Shown in pieces: positions 52,361 to 61,813 of a stretch of 64,000 nucleotides of DNA. Location: positions 186,001-250,000 of the forward strand of contig NZ_JAKNQQ010000001.1 of the NCBI RefSeq assembly GCF_022662475.1, written 5' to 3'. Position 1 is the first letter of the stretch. Each line of letters begins with the position of its first letter. The notes below the pieces were generated by a model. The model saw nothing but the letters and a program-made list of their open reading frames with translations, was not told the origin of the DNA and did no database searches. The DNA is from Sphingomonas sp. TREG-RG-20F-R18-01 (GTDB lineage Bacteria > Pseudomonadota > Alphaproteobacteria > Sphingomonadales > Sphingomonadaceae). A program made the translations under genes and the position numbers.

Positions 52361-52375
52361 TTAACTCGAATTTAA
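52361..52375 (+). promoter_or_regulatory. TTAA-N7-TTAA box upstream of the TonB receptor
   Basis: TTAACTCGAATTTAA, 13 bases after the kinase stop and 165 bases before the receptor ATG, matches the CtrA half-site pattern TTAA-N7-TTAA (it lacks the final C). It also has the 11-base direct repeat spacing suited to the adjacent OmpR-type regulator. Which one uses it cannot be told from sequence. Confidence 0.45.
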
Positions 52376-52539
52376 GATTCAGACCGCGCCACGCCACGGA
52401 ACCGCCGCACCCCCGTAACAGCCTTGCCATAGGGCATCGGACGAAGCGGGGAGACAGCCGGGCGCCCTTTTGCGGGGGGCTAAGAAACGCGGCGTCTTCG
52501 ACGAGCCCCGCTCGCGATATCAGTTTGGGGACAATTTCG

Positions 52540-55029
52540 ATGCGTGCGACCTTCCGCCATACCCTGCTCGCCGGGGCCGCCCTTTCGGTGACCTTGCCGG
52601 TTCACGCCCTGGCGATCGCGCCCGGCGCTCCGGTTGCGCTGCCCGCCACACCCGTCGCTGCGCCCGTTGGCGCGCCGCAGGACACGGCGGGCGCCGGTGA
52701 GCAGACCACCACCAGCGCGAACAGCGCGGGGCAAGCCAATGACAAGCAGTCGCTGACGTCCTCCGACATCATTGTGACCGGATCGCACACCGCCCAAAGC
52801 GCGCCGATCACGGTCTCGCTCACCACGACCCAGCCGCAGTCCGCGGTCAGCCGCGACTATATCGCCAACACCACCGCATCGGCCGACTTCAACGAACTGA
52901 TCGCGCTGACGCCGAGCGTCTCGATCTCGGGCGCGGGCAACGGCTATGGCCTCGGCGAGACCAAGGCGACGATCCGCGGCTTCCAGGACGGCGAATATAA
53001 CGTCACCTACGATTCGATCCCGTTCGCGGACACCAACAACCCGACGCACCATTCGACCTCGTTCTTCCCGTCCAACACGATCGAGACGATCGTCGTCGAC
53101 CGCGGCCCCGGCAATGCGAGCCAGCTCGGCCAGGCAACCTATGGCGGCAACATCAACATGTACTCGCGCGCCGCGACCGAGCAGCAGAGCGCGCAGGTCG
53201 AGGGCATTGTCGGCAACTGGAACACCTTCATCGGCCGCGCCGAATATCAGTCGGGCAGCATCGCGAAGCTCGGCGGCGCGCGGATCGTGCTGACGGGGCA
53301 GTATCTCCAGTCCGACGGCGCGCTGACCTATTCGCCGGTCGGTTCCAAGAACCTCTACGGCAAGATCGTCGCGCCGATCGGCAGCCACAACACGCTGACG
53401 ATCATGAGCACGTGGAACCGCAACCATTATTACCAGTCGGACGTGCTCAAGGGCGCGACCTGCGGCAGTGCGGCGGTCGGCGCGAACAAGACGACCGCGC
53501 TCGGCACCGATGGCCAGCCGCTGACGCAACTGACGGGCGAGAACTGCGCGGCAACGTCGAACGTCGGGCAATACGGTCGCAATTACGCGCTGGGCAACAA
53601 TCCGAACCAGCAGGATTACTGGAAATACAACCGCACCGACAAGACCACCGATTTTTCCTACGTCCGGTTGCAGACCGATCTAGGTTCGGGCTTCTCGCTC
53701 GACAATCGCGGCTACATGTACGGCTACACCAACAACACCCTGTCGGGAAACACCGGCTCGGTCGTCAGCGGCTTCAGCGGCGCGGGCACGGCGGCCTCGC
53801 CCTACAAGACGGTGCCGGGTCAGCCGACGGATATCCTCGGCTATAACAAGCTCAACAAATACCGCGTTTTCGGCTATATCGGGCAGGTCAATTACGACTT
53901 CGCGCTCGGCAAGATCCGCGTCGGCGGCTGGTACGAACATGCCGTGACCGACCGTCACCTGGTCGATCTCGATCGCACGACCAACACCTTCAGCTTCAAC
54001 GAGAAGTTCAACAACGGCAACGGCACGGCCGCGCAAAACGCGCTGCCGCCGATCAGCCAGGCCGATCTCAGCTACGTCCAGCATTCGAACTGGAACCAGT
54101 ATCAGTTGTTCGGCGAGTTCGAATTCCACCCGGTCGCAGGCCTGTCGATCACGCCCGGCGTGAAGTACGTCCATTTCGAACGCGGCATCGCCGCGCCGGT
54201 CAACCAGAAGACGCGCCTGCCGCTCGACACCAGCCAGACCTGGACCAAGACGCTGCCGTTCGCGACGATCAACTACATGCCGATGAGCAACTGGTCGTTC
54301 TACGGCCAATATGCCAAGGGCATGTATGTCCCGGACCTGTCGAGCTTCTACTCCGCGTCGGGCACGCTCTCGACCGCGCTGGACGCGCTGAAGCCGCAGA
54401 TCTCGACCAATTACCAGGTCGGCAGCGTGTGGCACGGCAATCGTGTTTCGGTCGACGTCGACGGCTATATCATCAACATCGACAACAAGATCGGCACCTG
54501 CACGACGACCGGCTGCGACCAGACGCTGCTCGTCAATATCGGTCAGGTCCGCTACAAGGGCGTCGAGGGCGCTCTCAGCTACATGCCGGTGCGCGGGCTG
54601 ACGCTGTTCGGCAACGGCTCGTACAATTATGCCCGCAGCGTCACGACCGGCGCGCAGATTGCCAAGGCGCCGTTCTCGACCGCGGCGGGTGGCTTCATCT
54701 ACCGGCGGGAAGGGTTCCGCCTGTCGTTCGACCAGAAGTTCACCGGCCCCCAATATGCCAGCGAATACACCGGCAGCCCCGGCTACCGCCTGTATCGGAT
54801 CCGGCCCTACAGCATCGGCGAGTTCGCGATCAGCCAGGAAATCCAGGGCGGCCTGCGGCTCGGCGTGACGGTCAACAACGTCTTTAACAGCCGCGCCGTG
54901 ACGGCCATTTCCACGAGCACGACCGGCGCGCCGATCAGCGGCGGGTATCAGAGCGGCTACGGTCAGTTGGATCAGTTCAATTACCTTCCGCCGCGCTCGT
55001 TCCTGGCCTCCGCACGCATCAAGTTCTGA
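52540..55029 (+). CDS. TonB-dependent receptor
   Basis: Outer membrane receptor of 829 residues. After a signal peptide and a Pro/Ala-rich spacer comes a plug domain (SDIIVTGSHTAQSAP, then GFQDGEYNVTYDSIPFADTNNPTHHSTS and VVDRGPGNASQLGQATYGGNINMYSR, quoted in pieces), then a barrel with repeated aromatic-girdled strands, ending SARIKF. There is no STN domain, so it does not signal through a FecR partner. The two-component pair upstream is the more likely control. The acid phosphatase and PepSY-like genes follow directly downstream on the same strand. A role in taking up a phosphorylated or metal-chelating nutrient fits this context but is inference. The ATG at 52540 follows a G-run (TTTGGGG). 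Confidence 0.92.
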   Translation: MRATFRHTLLAGAALSVTLPVHALAIAPGAPVALPATPVAAPVGAPQDTAGAGEQTTTSANSAGQANDKQSLTSSDIIVTGSHTAQSAPITVSLTTTQPQSAVSRDYIANTTASADFNELIALTPSVSISGAGNGYGLGETKATIRGFQDGEYNVTYDSIPFADTNNPTHHSTSFFPSNTIETIVVDRGPGNASQLGQATYGGNINMYSRAATEQQSAQVEGIVGNWNTFIGRAEYQSGSIAKLGGARIVLTGQYLQSDGALTYSPVGSKNLYGKIVAPIGSHNTLTIMSTWNRNHYYQSDVLKGATCGSAAVGANKTTALGTDGQPLTQLTGENCAATSNVGQYGRNYALGNNPNQQDYWKYNRTDKTTDFSYVRLQTDLGSGFSLDNRGYMYGYTNNTLSGNTGSVVSGFSGAGTAASPYKTVPGQPTDILGYNKLNKYRVFGYIGQVNYDFALGKIRVGGWYEHAVTDRHLVDLDRTTNTFSFNEKFNNGNGTAAQNALPPISQADLSYVQHSNWNQYQLFGEFEFHPVAGLSITPGVKYVHFERGIAAPVNQKTRLPLDTSQTWTKTLPFATINYMPMSNWSFYGQYAKGMYVPDLSSFYSASGTLSTALDALKPQISTNYQVGSVWHGNRVSVDVDGYIINIDNKIGTCTTTGCDQTLLVNIGQVRYKGVEGALSYMPVRGLTLFGNGSYNYARSVTTGAQIAKAPFSTAAGGFIYRREGFRLSFDQKFTGPQYASEYTGSPGYRLYRIRPYSIGEFAISQEIQGGLRLGVTVNNVFNSRAVTAISTSTTGAPISGGYQSGYGQLDQFNYLPPRSFLASARIKF

Positions 55030-55052
55030 TTGTAACAGACAGGGATATGCGC

Positions 55053-55769
55053 ATGAAACGAGTGTTCGCGGCGGCTGTCGTCGCCATTGCGCTGATGGGG
55101 TCGGCCGTGACGGCCGCCCCGCACAGCTTCCATTATCTCCCGGTGGCGGACTTCGAACCGAGCTCGATCCTGCCCGCCCCGCCGGCGCGCGGATCGATCC
55201 AGGAAAAAGCAGAGCTCGGCGCGCTCCACGCGATGATCGCGGGCGCCGCCCCGCAACGGATCGAGCAGGCGCGCTGGGACGACGCGCATGAGACGCCCGC
55301 GCTGTTCGACGGCACGCTCGGAATCACGCTGGAGTCCCTGCCGCTGACCTGGGCGCTGCTGCGCGAGGTTCAGGAAGAAGGCGACGCCGCCGCCAGCGCC
55401 GCGAAGGCGCATTTCGAGCGCACCCGTCCCTATGGCATCGACCCCACCCTGCCGGTCTGCGTGGCGAGCCCCATCGGCAAGCCCGCGAAACCCGCCAAAT
55501 CCTACCCCAGCGGACATGCGACGCTGGGGTTTTCCACCGGGTTCGTGTTGGCGCACCTGCTTGCCGGGCGCGCGTCCGCGATCCTCGACCGCGCCGCCGA
55601 CTATGGCGCCAGCCGCGAATATTGCGGGGTGCATTTCCCGAGCGACGTCGAGGCGAGCCATGTGCTCGGCACGCTCATCGCCGCCAAGTTGATGACGCAG
55701 CCCGCCTTCCACGCGAAATTCGACGCAGCGCATGCCGAGCTCGTCGCCGCGCATGTTGCCGGCGCGTGA
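55053..55769 (+). CDS. Class A acid phosphatase (PhoN-like, PAP2 superfamily)
   Basis: Secreted non-specific acid phosphatase of 238 residues with a signal peptide (about 1-22, ending VTAA before PHSF). The full signature KxxxxxxRP-PSGH-SRxxxxxHxxxD is present: K118/R125-P126, PSGH at 152-155, SR 187-188, H194 and D198. It should release phosphate from organic monoesters in the periplasm. AGGG lies eight bases before the ATG at 55053; an in-frame ATG two codons earlier (55047) has worse spacing. It begins 23 bases after the TonB receptor stop, so the two are probably co-transcribed and work together on a phosphorylated nutrient such as an inositol phosphate. Such a nutrient is inference. Confidence 0.93.
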   Translation: MKRVFAAAVVAIALMGSAVTAAPHSFHYLPVADFEPSSILPAPPARGSIQEKAELGALHAMIAGAAPQRIEQARWDDAHETPALFDGTLGITLESLPLTWALLREVQEEGDAAASAAKAHFERTRPYGIDPTLPVCVASPIGKPAKPAKSYPSGHATLGFSTGFVLAHLLAGRASAILDRAADYGASREYCGVHFPSDVEASHVLGTLIAAKLMTQPAFHAKFDAAHAELVAAHVAGA

Positions 55770-55800
55770 TCCGACACGTCCGTTTCGGCCCGGGGACATC

Positions 55801-56232
55801 ATGAAAGCGCAATCGCAACGCCGGCTTCGCCAGGTGCATTTATGGCTCGGCCTGTTCTTCGCGCCGACCATCCTCTTCTTCGCGCTGAGCGGCAGTGTGC
55901 AGGCGCTGGGGTTTCAGGATCGCAACGCCGGCTATCGGCCGCCGGAATGGATCAACCTGATCGCCAGCGTTCACAAGCACGGCTACCTCCGTCGCCCCGA
56001 CGCACAGCGCACGGCGACACCCGCCAAGCCCGCAGCGGACGCCGCCCCCAAGCAAGCAAAGCGCGCGTTCCCCAACGCGTTCAGCCTGTTCGCCGCGCTG
56101 CTCGGGCTGTTGCTCGCCGTCGCCACCGCGCTCGGCATCTGGATCGGCCTGCTCAACCGGCGTGACCGCCGGACCAGCATCCTGCTGTTGGCTGGCGGAA
56201 CCGTCCTGCCGCTCCTATTGCTCCTGGCCTGA
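55801..56232 (+). CDS. PepSY-associated two-helix membrane protein
   Basis: Protein of 143 residues with an opening typical of PepSY-TM proteins (RRLRQVHLWLGLFFAPTILFFALSGSVQALGF, first helix about 13-33, second about 93-118, cited by ends). A Pro/Lys-rich linker and a short tail (third hydrophobic run 125-143) follow. The full-length family is 350-500 residues, so this one lacks most of the periplasmic PepSY domain. It follows the phosphatase gene by 31 bases and completes a TonB receptor/phosphatase operon. Related PepSY-TM proteins often accompany TonB receptors in iron uptake. Its 3' end overlaps the convergent RND permease gene by 18 bases. Confidence 0.75.
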   Translation: MKAQSQRRLRQVHLWLGLFFAPTILFFALSGSVQALGFQDRNAGYRPPEWINLIASVHKHGYLRRPDAQRTATPAKPAADAAPKQAKRAFPNAFSLFAALLGLLLAVATALGIWIGLLNRRDRRTSILLLAGGTVLPLLLLLA

Positions 56233-59200
56233 CGGTCGCCCGACCGGCGGCCCGGCGGTGTCGCGCGGCAGCGTGAGCCGCACCAGCACCGGCATGGCGA
56301 GCAGCACGAGCGGATATTGCAGCAGCAGCCCTGCGATGATTGCGATCGCAAGCGGCTGCTGGATCCCCGCCCCCTGCCCGAGCGCCAGCGCGAGCGGTAG
56401 CAGCGTCAGGATCGCGGCGAGCGTGGTCATCGTGATCGGGCGCAGCCGGTTGCGGCTCGCCGCACGGGTCGCCTCGGCCGGCGGCATGGTATGTGCGAGC
56501 TCCTCGAATTCGGAGACGTAGAAGATCGCCATTTCGGTGCCGATCCCGATGATCATCGTCATCCCCATCAGCGCGGTAATGTTCAGATCGACGCCCGCCG
56601 CCCATAGCGCGGTGAACACCGCCGTGGTCGACAGCAGCGAACAACCGATGATGATCACCGGCAGCCAGAACCGCCGGTACAGCACCAGCAACAGCACCAG
56701 TTCGGCGACGAGCGCCGCCGCGAACACGCGGAGGAGCCCGGCGAACGCGATCTGCTGCTGCTGGTACAGACCGCCCAGCTCATAGCGCACTCCGGCGCCC
56801 AACACGCCGGGCCGGTCGAGCACGCGCCGCACATCGGCCACCGCGGCGCCGATCCCGCGTCCCTGGATACGCCCGGTGACGGCGACCATCGGCTCGAGAT
56901 TCTCGCGCGCGATCTGCGGCTGTCCGGTGACGCGCTCGATCGTCGCGACCCGGCCGAGCGGGAAGACATAGCCGTCGGTCGCCCGGATCGGCAGCCGTTC
57001 CAGACCGGTCTCGCTGATCGTCAACGCGTCGGGCAACCGCACCCGCACGTCCACTGCCTTGCCTGGTTGCGCCAGGGTCGTCGCGACCGTGCCGGTCAGC
57101 GCGGCCGACAGTTGCGTCTCGACCTCGCCCGCCACCACGCCCTCGATGCCGGCGCGGACCGGGTCGACATGCACGTCGAGCGCGTCGCCCGCGAGTTGCA
57201 CCCCGTCCTTCACTTCGACGACGCCGTCGACCTTGCCGATCAGCGCGGCGACGGTGCGCGCCTGTGCCTGGAGCACGGCGGGGTCGGTCGCGAACAGCTT
57301 GACCTCGATCGGCTGCGGCACGGCGGTGAGATCTCCGATCAGATCCTCCATCAGCTGCGCCACCTCGACCTGTACGCCGGGCACGTCGCGTGCGACCTGC
57401 GCGGCAACGGCGGCGGCGACGTCCTCGGTCGCGCGCGCGTGATCCGGCTTGAGCCGGACGAAATAGTCGCCGTGGTAGCTTTGCCCGAGATCACCGCCGA
57501 GCCCGGTGCCAAGCCGGCGCGAGAAGGTCAGCACCTCGGGATTGGCGCGCAGCATCGCATCGACCTGCCCGATCTGCCGGCCGGTCTCGTCGAGCGACGT
57601 GCCCGGCGCCGTGTAATAATCCATGACGAAGCCGCCTTCGTCGACCTTGGGCATGAACCCGCTCGGCACGTTGGCATAGCCGACATAGCCGACCGCCAGC
57701 AGTGGCACCAGGACCACCAGCAGCAGCCAAGGCCGTGCGACCAGCCGGTCGAGCGTCCGTTCGTGCAGCCGTGCCACCCGCCCCTCGCCGGGTTTGCCGG
57801 GATCGTGCCAGGCCCCGAAGTCGACCAGCCCGCGCACCAGCACCGGGACGACAAAGGCGGTCATCGCCCAGGAAATCGCGAGCGCTGCCGCCATGGTCAC
57901 CGACAGCGCCTTCGAAAAGGCGCCGGTGATCCCGGTCAGGAACGACAAGGGGACGAAGACGATGCCGGTCGCGAGGCTGGAGCCCGTGAGCGGCGCAAGG
58001 AATTCCCGCGCGGCGGGAATCACCGCGGCGTTGCCGAATGGCCGGCCGTCCGCATCGCGCGCACCCGCTCGCCGGGCGATATGTTCGACCATCACGATCA
58101 CATCGTCGATCAGCAGCCCGACCGCCGCCGCGATCCCTCCCAGCGTCATGATGTTGAAGCTCATGCCCAGCACGCTCAGGACCAGCACCGTCGCCGCGAG
58201 CGTCGCCGGGACGACGATCACCGCCACCAGCGTGACGCGCCAGCTGCGCAGGAAGGCGAACAGCACGATCGCCGCGAGCACCAGCCCGATCAGCACCGCA
58301 TCGCGCACGCTCGCGACCGATTCGGTGACGAGCGCGCTCTGGTCGTACCAGTTGACCAGCCGCACGCCCCGGGGCAGCCGGAGCGTTGCCAGCCTCTGCT
58401 GCACGGCATGCGCGATCTGCACGGCATTGCCGTCGGGTTGTTCGTAGATATTGAACAGGACCGCGGGGCGGCCGTCCTCGACGATCCGCTGCCACACCGG
58501 CACCGCGCCGTTCTGCACCGTCGCGACATCGCGGACACGGATCACGCCGCCGGGTGTCGCCTTGACCACGATGTCGCCGATCTGCGCCGCGCTGGTCGCG
58601 CTACGGTCCGCCACCACCAGCGACAGCCGCCCGCGATCCTGCACCTGGCCGACCGCGCTCAGCACGTTGCCGCCCCTGATTGCGGCGGCGAGATCCGCCA
58701 TCGCCAGCCCGTAGCCGGCGAGCCGATGCGGATCGGCGAGCACCTCGACCTCGGCGGTGTCCCCGCCCTGCACGCCGACCCGCGCGAGCCCGGGGATGGC
58801 GGAGAGCAGCGGCGTCACCTGATAGCGCGCGAAATCCTGCAGCGCGATCGGATCGGCCGAAGTCGATACCAGGGCGTAGGAGATGATCGGGAAGACCGTC
58901 GGGTCCATCCGCCGGACACCGTAACTGGTCCCGGTCGGCAGCGTGGGCAGGATCCGCGCGACCGCGGTATCGACCAACAACGTGCTGGCGATCATGTCGC
59001 GGCCCCATCCGAAGTCGATCGAGATCTGCGCGGTGCCGCGCGTCGTCTCCGAGCGGACGTTGGCAACCCCGGGAATTGCGCGGATCGCTTCCTCGACCGG
59101 ACGGGTGACGGTCAGCGCGGTCTGGTCGGCGGGGCGGCTGCCCGAATCGAGATCGACCACGACGCGGGGAAAGGAGACTTGCGGAAACAGCCCGATCGGC

Positions 59201-59292
59201 AACGACAGCGCCGCGACGACCCCGGCCAGCGCAAGCGCGAGCGCGACGAGCACGAAGGCGCGGGCCTGCGTCCGGAGCAGCCGTTCGAGCAT
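56215..59292 (-). CDS. RND efflux permease subunit (AcrB/CusA superfamily)
   Basis: Inner-membrane RND pump of 1025 residues, normal length, with 12 helices and two large periplasmic loops. The helix-1 start RTQARAFVLVALALALAGVVAAL, the helix-4 acidic pair in LLIDDVIVMVEHIARR, and the helix 10-11 region GMTMIIGIGTEMAIFYVSEFE are all visible in short pieces. It lacks the methionine clusters of copper pumps, so I class it with hydrophobe or general pumps rather than CusA. Its ATG (59292) overlaps the adaptor stop by one base (TGATG). The operon order is TolC, adaptor, permease. The substrate is not known. It converges on the PepSY-like gene. Confidence 0.92.
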   Translation of the reverse strand: MLERLLRTQARAFVLVALALALAGVVAALSLPIGLFPQVSFPRVVVDLDSGSRPADQTALTVTRPVEEAIRAIPGVANVRSETTRGTAQISIDFGWGRDMIASTLLVDTAVARILPTLPTGTSYGVRRMDPTVFPIISYALVSTSADPIALQDFARYQVTPLLSAIPGLARVGVQGGDTAEVEVLADPHRLAGYGLAMADLAAAIRGGNVLSAVGQVQDRGRLSLVVADRSATSAAQIGDIVVKATPGGVIRVRDVATVQNGAVPVWQRIVEDGRPAVLFNIYEQPDGNAVQIAHAVQQRLATLRLPRGVRLVNWYDQSALVTESVASVRDAVLIGLVLAAIVLFAFLRSWRVTLVAVIVVPATLAATVLVLSVLGMSFNIMTLGGIAAAVGLLIDDVIVMVEHIARRAGARDADGRPFGNAAVIPAAREFLAPLTGSSLATGIVFVPLSFLTGITGAFSKALSVTMAAALAISWAMTAFVVPVLVRGLVDFGAWHDPGKPGEGRVARLHERTLDRLVARPWLLLVVLVPLLAVGYVGYANVPSGFMPKVDEGGFVMDYYTAPGTSLDETGRQIGQVDAMLRANPEVLTFSRRLGTGLGGDLGQSYHGDYFVRLKPDHARATEDVAAAVAAQVARDVPGVQVEVAQLMEDLIGDLTAVPQPIEVKLFATDPAVLQAQARTVAALIGKVDGVVEVKDGVQLAGDALDVHVDPVRAGIEGVVAGEVETQLSAALTGTVATTLAQPGKAVDVRVRLPDALTISETGLERLPIRATDGYVFPLGRVATIERVTGQPQIARENLEPMVAVTGRIQGRGIGAAVADVRRVLDRPGVLGAGVRYELGGLYQQQQIAFAGLLRVFAAALVAELVLLLVLYRRFWLPVIIIGCSLLSTTAVFTALWAAGVDLNITALMGMTMIIGIGTEMAIFYVSEFEELAHTMPPAEATRAASRNRLRPITMTTLAAILTLLPLALALGQGAGIQQPLAIAIIAGLLLQYPLVLLAMPVLVRLTLPRDTAGPPVGRPSGQEQ

Positions 59293-60329
59293 CAACGACC
59301 CCGGCGCACGGCGTCACCGTCCTGCACCTGATAGGCCCCCGCGACGATCAGCGGCCGATCCGGCGCAAGACTGCCATCGACGACGTCGCCGCGATCGGAG
59401 CTGAGCAGGATGCGCACCGGCACCGCATGCGCCTTGCCACCGAGGATCTGGAAGACCCGGGTCGGCCCGCCCGTCGCGACAACCGCCGCATGCGGGACGA
59501 CCCAGCCGCCGACCGTGGCGGTCGCGATCCCGACCTGCATCGACTCGCCCGGCAGCAGGCTGCCGCCCGGAAATTGCACGTCGACGTCGACCAGCCGCGT
59601 CTGCGGATTGAGCGCGCCGTCGACCCGGATCACACGACCGGCCAGCGTCGGGCCGCCCGACAATCGCGTAACAGTCGCCGCCTGCCCGACCGCCAGCGCC
59701 GCGCGCTGCGCCGGGTCGACCCCTGCGGAAACGACGATTCCGCCGCTCCGCGCGATCGTCAGCAGCGCGGCCCCCGCCTGGATACGGTCGCCCTGCGCGA
59801 CGGGTGCGGCCGTGACCACGCCGGCGAACGGCGCGACCACGGTCCTGACGGGCGCGCCCGCGCCGTCCGCCTGGAGCGCGGCGAGCGCGGTCTGCGCATC
59901 CGACACGGCCTTGTCGGCCTGCACTTGCTGGTCCTGCGTCGCGAGTTGGGCGGCGAGCAGCTGCGCGGTGGTCGCACGCTGCTTGCGCGCCGCCGCGAGC
60001 GCGCTGACGGCCTGATCATAGGCGCTGCGCGCGGCCGGCGCGGTCACGAACGTCGCGAGCGGCTGGCCCGCGCGCACAACGCTGCCCACCGCGACCAGCA
60101 ACCGCGTGACTTGCCCCGGCTGCGCCTCGCTCAGCGTCTGCGTGCCCCCGACCGACGGGGCGACCGAACCGTAAGCGGTCACGATCGCCGGCAGGGTCCC
60201 GCGCTGCGGCCGAACGGTGTCCACGAGCACGGAGGGCGCGGGCCCCCGAGCCTCGTCGGACGCGTCGGTGCCGCAGGCCGAAAGGGCCACCAGCAACAAA
60301 AAGGGCGCAACCCGCGCGCGCCGGGTCAA
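59292..60329 (-). CDS. RND efflux periplasmic adaptor lipoprotein
   Basis: Membrane fusion protein of 345 residues. The N-terminus has a lipobox-like ALSAC (C19), so it is probably lipid-anchored. The MFP half-motif begins TVRPQRGTLPAIVTAYGSV, the coiled hairpin (about 100-155) is Ala/Gln-rich, and the second lipoyl half reads VVAPFAGVVTAAPVAQGDRIQAGAALLTI (cited by ends VVAPFAGVV and AALLTI). The start is a TTG overlapping the TolC stop (TTGA, 60326-60329), and the stop overlaps the permease start by one base. All three genes are therefore one transcription unit. It joins the permease to the TolC-like channel. Confidence 0.88.
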   Translation of the reverse strand: MTRRARVAPFLLLVALSACGTDASDEARGPAPSVLVDTVRPQRGTLPAIVTAYGSVAPSVGGTQTLSEAQPGQVTRLLVAVGSVVRAGQPLATFVTAPAARSAYDQAVSALAAARKQRATTAQLLAAQLATQDQQVQADKAVSDAQTALAALQADGAGAPVRTVVAPFAGVVTAAPVAQGDRIQAGAALLTIARSGGIVVSAGVDPAQRAALAVGQAATVTRLSGGPTLAGRVIRVDGALNPQTRLVDVDVQFPGGSLLPGESMQVGIATATVGGWVVPHAAVVATGGPTRVFQILGGKAHAVPVRILLSSDRGDVVDGSLAPDRPLIVAGAYQVQDGDAVRRGR

Positions 60330-61663
60330 TGTCCCGCCCCCGGCATCGGTGGCAGGTCGACGGTCGGCAGCCCCGCCCCGACCAGCGTCTGGACCGCAAT
60401 CCGGCGGTCGATCAGCGCGCGTTCCAGCGTCATGATTTCCTGTTCCTTGGCGAAGCGGTTCGACACCAGGTCGACATAGCCGCGCTCATCGATGTTGGAC
60501 GCGCCGAACGCGCTCTGCGCCCGCGCCGCGGCACGCTCGGCGGCGGGCAGATCGCGCCGGGCGATATCGAGCTGCGCCGCCAGTTGCTCGTATTCGCGCA
60601 GCAATGCCCCGACCGTTCCCGTCGCGGCCGCCAGCCGCGCTGCGTAATCGGCGTTGAGCTGCGCGCGCGTCGCCCGGGCGATCGCGATATTGCCCTGGTT
60701 GCGGTCGAAGATGGGCAGGCCGATCTGCGCGCTCGGACCGGCGTTGATCACTTTGGAACTGTCGCTTGCGATGCTGCCGCCAAGGATCAGGTCGGGGAAT
60801 TGCGCAACGATCGCGGCACGCACCTGCTCGTCCGCCGCAGCGTAGCCGAGCCGCAGCGCGATCAGGTCCGGCCGCCGCGTCGGCAGTGTCGCCAGATCGG
60901 CGCGAATCGCGGCGGGATCGAACGGCGGCAAATCCACGGACGAAGCGAGTGGAACCGCCACCCCCGGCACCAGTCCGAGCAACGCGTCCAGCTGATGCAA
61001 CAGGACGAGCCGGGTCTGGTCGAGCGCATCGAGCGCGGTCCGCGCCGCTTGCAGCGCGACCCGGTCGGGCGCGACCGTCATCAGCGTCACGGTTCGCGCA
61101 GCGAGCGCGCGTTCGAGTTTGGCGTTGCGGTCGGCCAGCAGCGCGTAGGTCGCAACGTAGCTGGCACGGCTGCGCGCGGTCAGGATCAGGTCGCTCGCGA
61201 TCTGGCGGGCCTGCCCGGCGACCTGCCATTCCTGCCAGACCAGATCGGCGGCGACCTGTCGCTGGCCATCCAGCGCCGCGCGGCGCCGCGAGCGATAGGT
61301 GATGATCGTCTTGATATCCTGCGTCAGCCCGACGTTCCATGCCGGGACGCTCCCCGCCCCGGACAGCAGCGGCAGGAACGCGCCCCCGATCGCAGGATTG
61401 GCGAACAGCCCCGCCTGCCGGGTCTGCGCGGTCGCCACGCTGCTGCGCAAGCGTGCCGCCTTGAGCTCGGGATTGTTGGCGAGCGCCAGATCGACCACCT
61501 GTTCGACCCGGAGCGCGCCCCCTGCGGGCGCCCGGTCCAGCGCGGCTGGGGTGGCGACGAGTGGCGCGGCCGTGGGCAACGGCAGCGCGGCATAGTGCGC
61601 GCAACCGCCCAGGCTCGCGCACACGGTCATCGCAATCAGCCGTCGCTGGCGGGCGGTTGTCAT
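60326..61663 (-). CDS. TolC-family outer membrane efflux protein
   Basis: Outer membrane channel of 445 residues and first gene of the RND operon. A lipobox-like GGC (C21) suggests a lipoprotein. The repeats show the TolC pattern LRVEQVVDLALANNPELKAARLRSSVATAQ and, in the second half, RRPDLIALRLGYAAADEQVRA (cited by ends). Long coiled segments (EYEQLAAQLDIARRDLPAAERAAARAQ) build the tunnel. The family is related to the CusC/OprM group. It should serve the adaptor and permease encoded downstream. A Pro-rich stretch follows near the end (LPTVDLPPMPGAGH). The next gene upstream ends 150 bases away (61814), leaving room for a promoter. Confidence 0.9.
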   Translation of the reverse strand: MTTARQRRLIAMTVCASLGGCAHYAALPLPTAAPLVATPAALDRAPAGGALRVEQVVDLALANNPELKAARLRSSVATAQTRQAGLFANPAIGGAFLPLLSGAGSVPAWNVGLTQDIKTIITYRSRRRAALDGQRQVAADLVWQEWQVAGQARQIASDLILTARSRASYVATYALLADRNAKLERALAARTVTLMTVAPDRVALQAARTALDALDQTRLVLLHQLDALLGLVPGVAVPLASSVDLPPFDPAAIRADLATLPTRRPDLIALRLGYAAADEQVRAAIVAQFPDLILGGSIASDSSKVINAGPSAQIGLPIFDRNQGNIAIARATRAQLNADYAARLAAATGTVGALLREYEQLAAQLDIARRDLPAAERAAARAQSAFGASNIDERGYVDLVSNRFAKEQEIMTLERALIDRRIAVQTLVGAGLPTVDLPPMPGAGH

Positions 61664-61813
61664 CGGTGCCGCGAACCTTCGCTTGGGATGCCTGTCGTTA
61701 CGACCCGCGCTCTGCCCGCGCTATAGCGCAAGGCAAAGTTGGTTATCCCCAATTTCGCAGGCTTGCGGTTTTCACCCGATCGGTTCGTCCCGACGACGAC
61801 GGATGGATCCCGC

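Noticed and set aside
57067..59331. Plus-strand frame of 754 residues over the RND permease
   Set aside because: It has Arg/His/Asp-rich shadow composition, and the permease frame below it has full family motifs and normal length.
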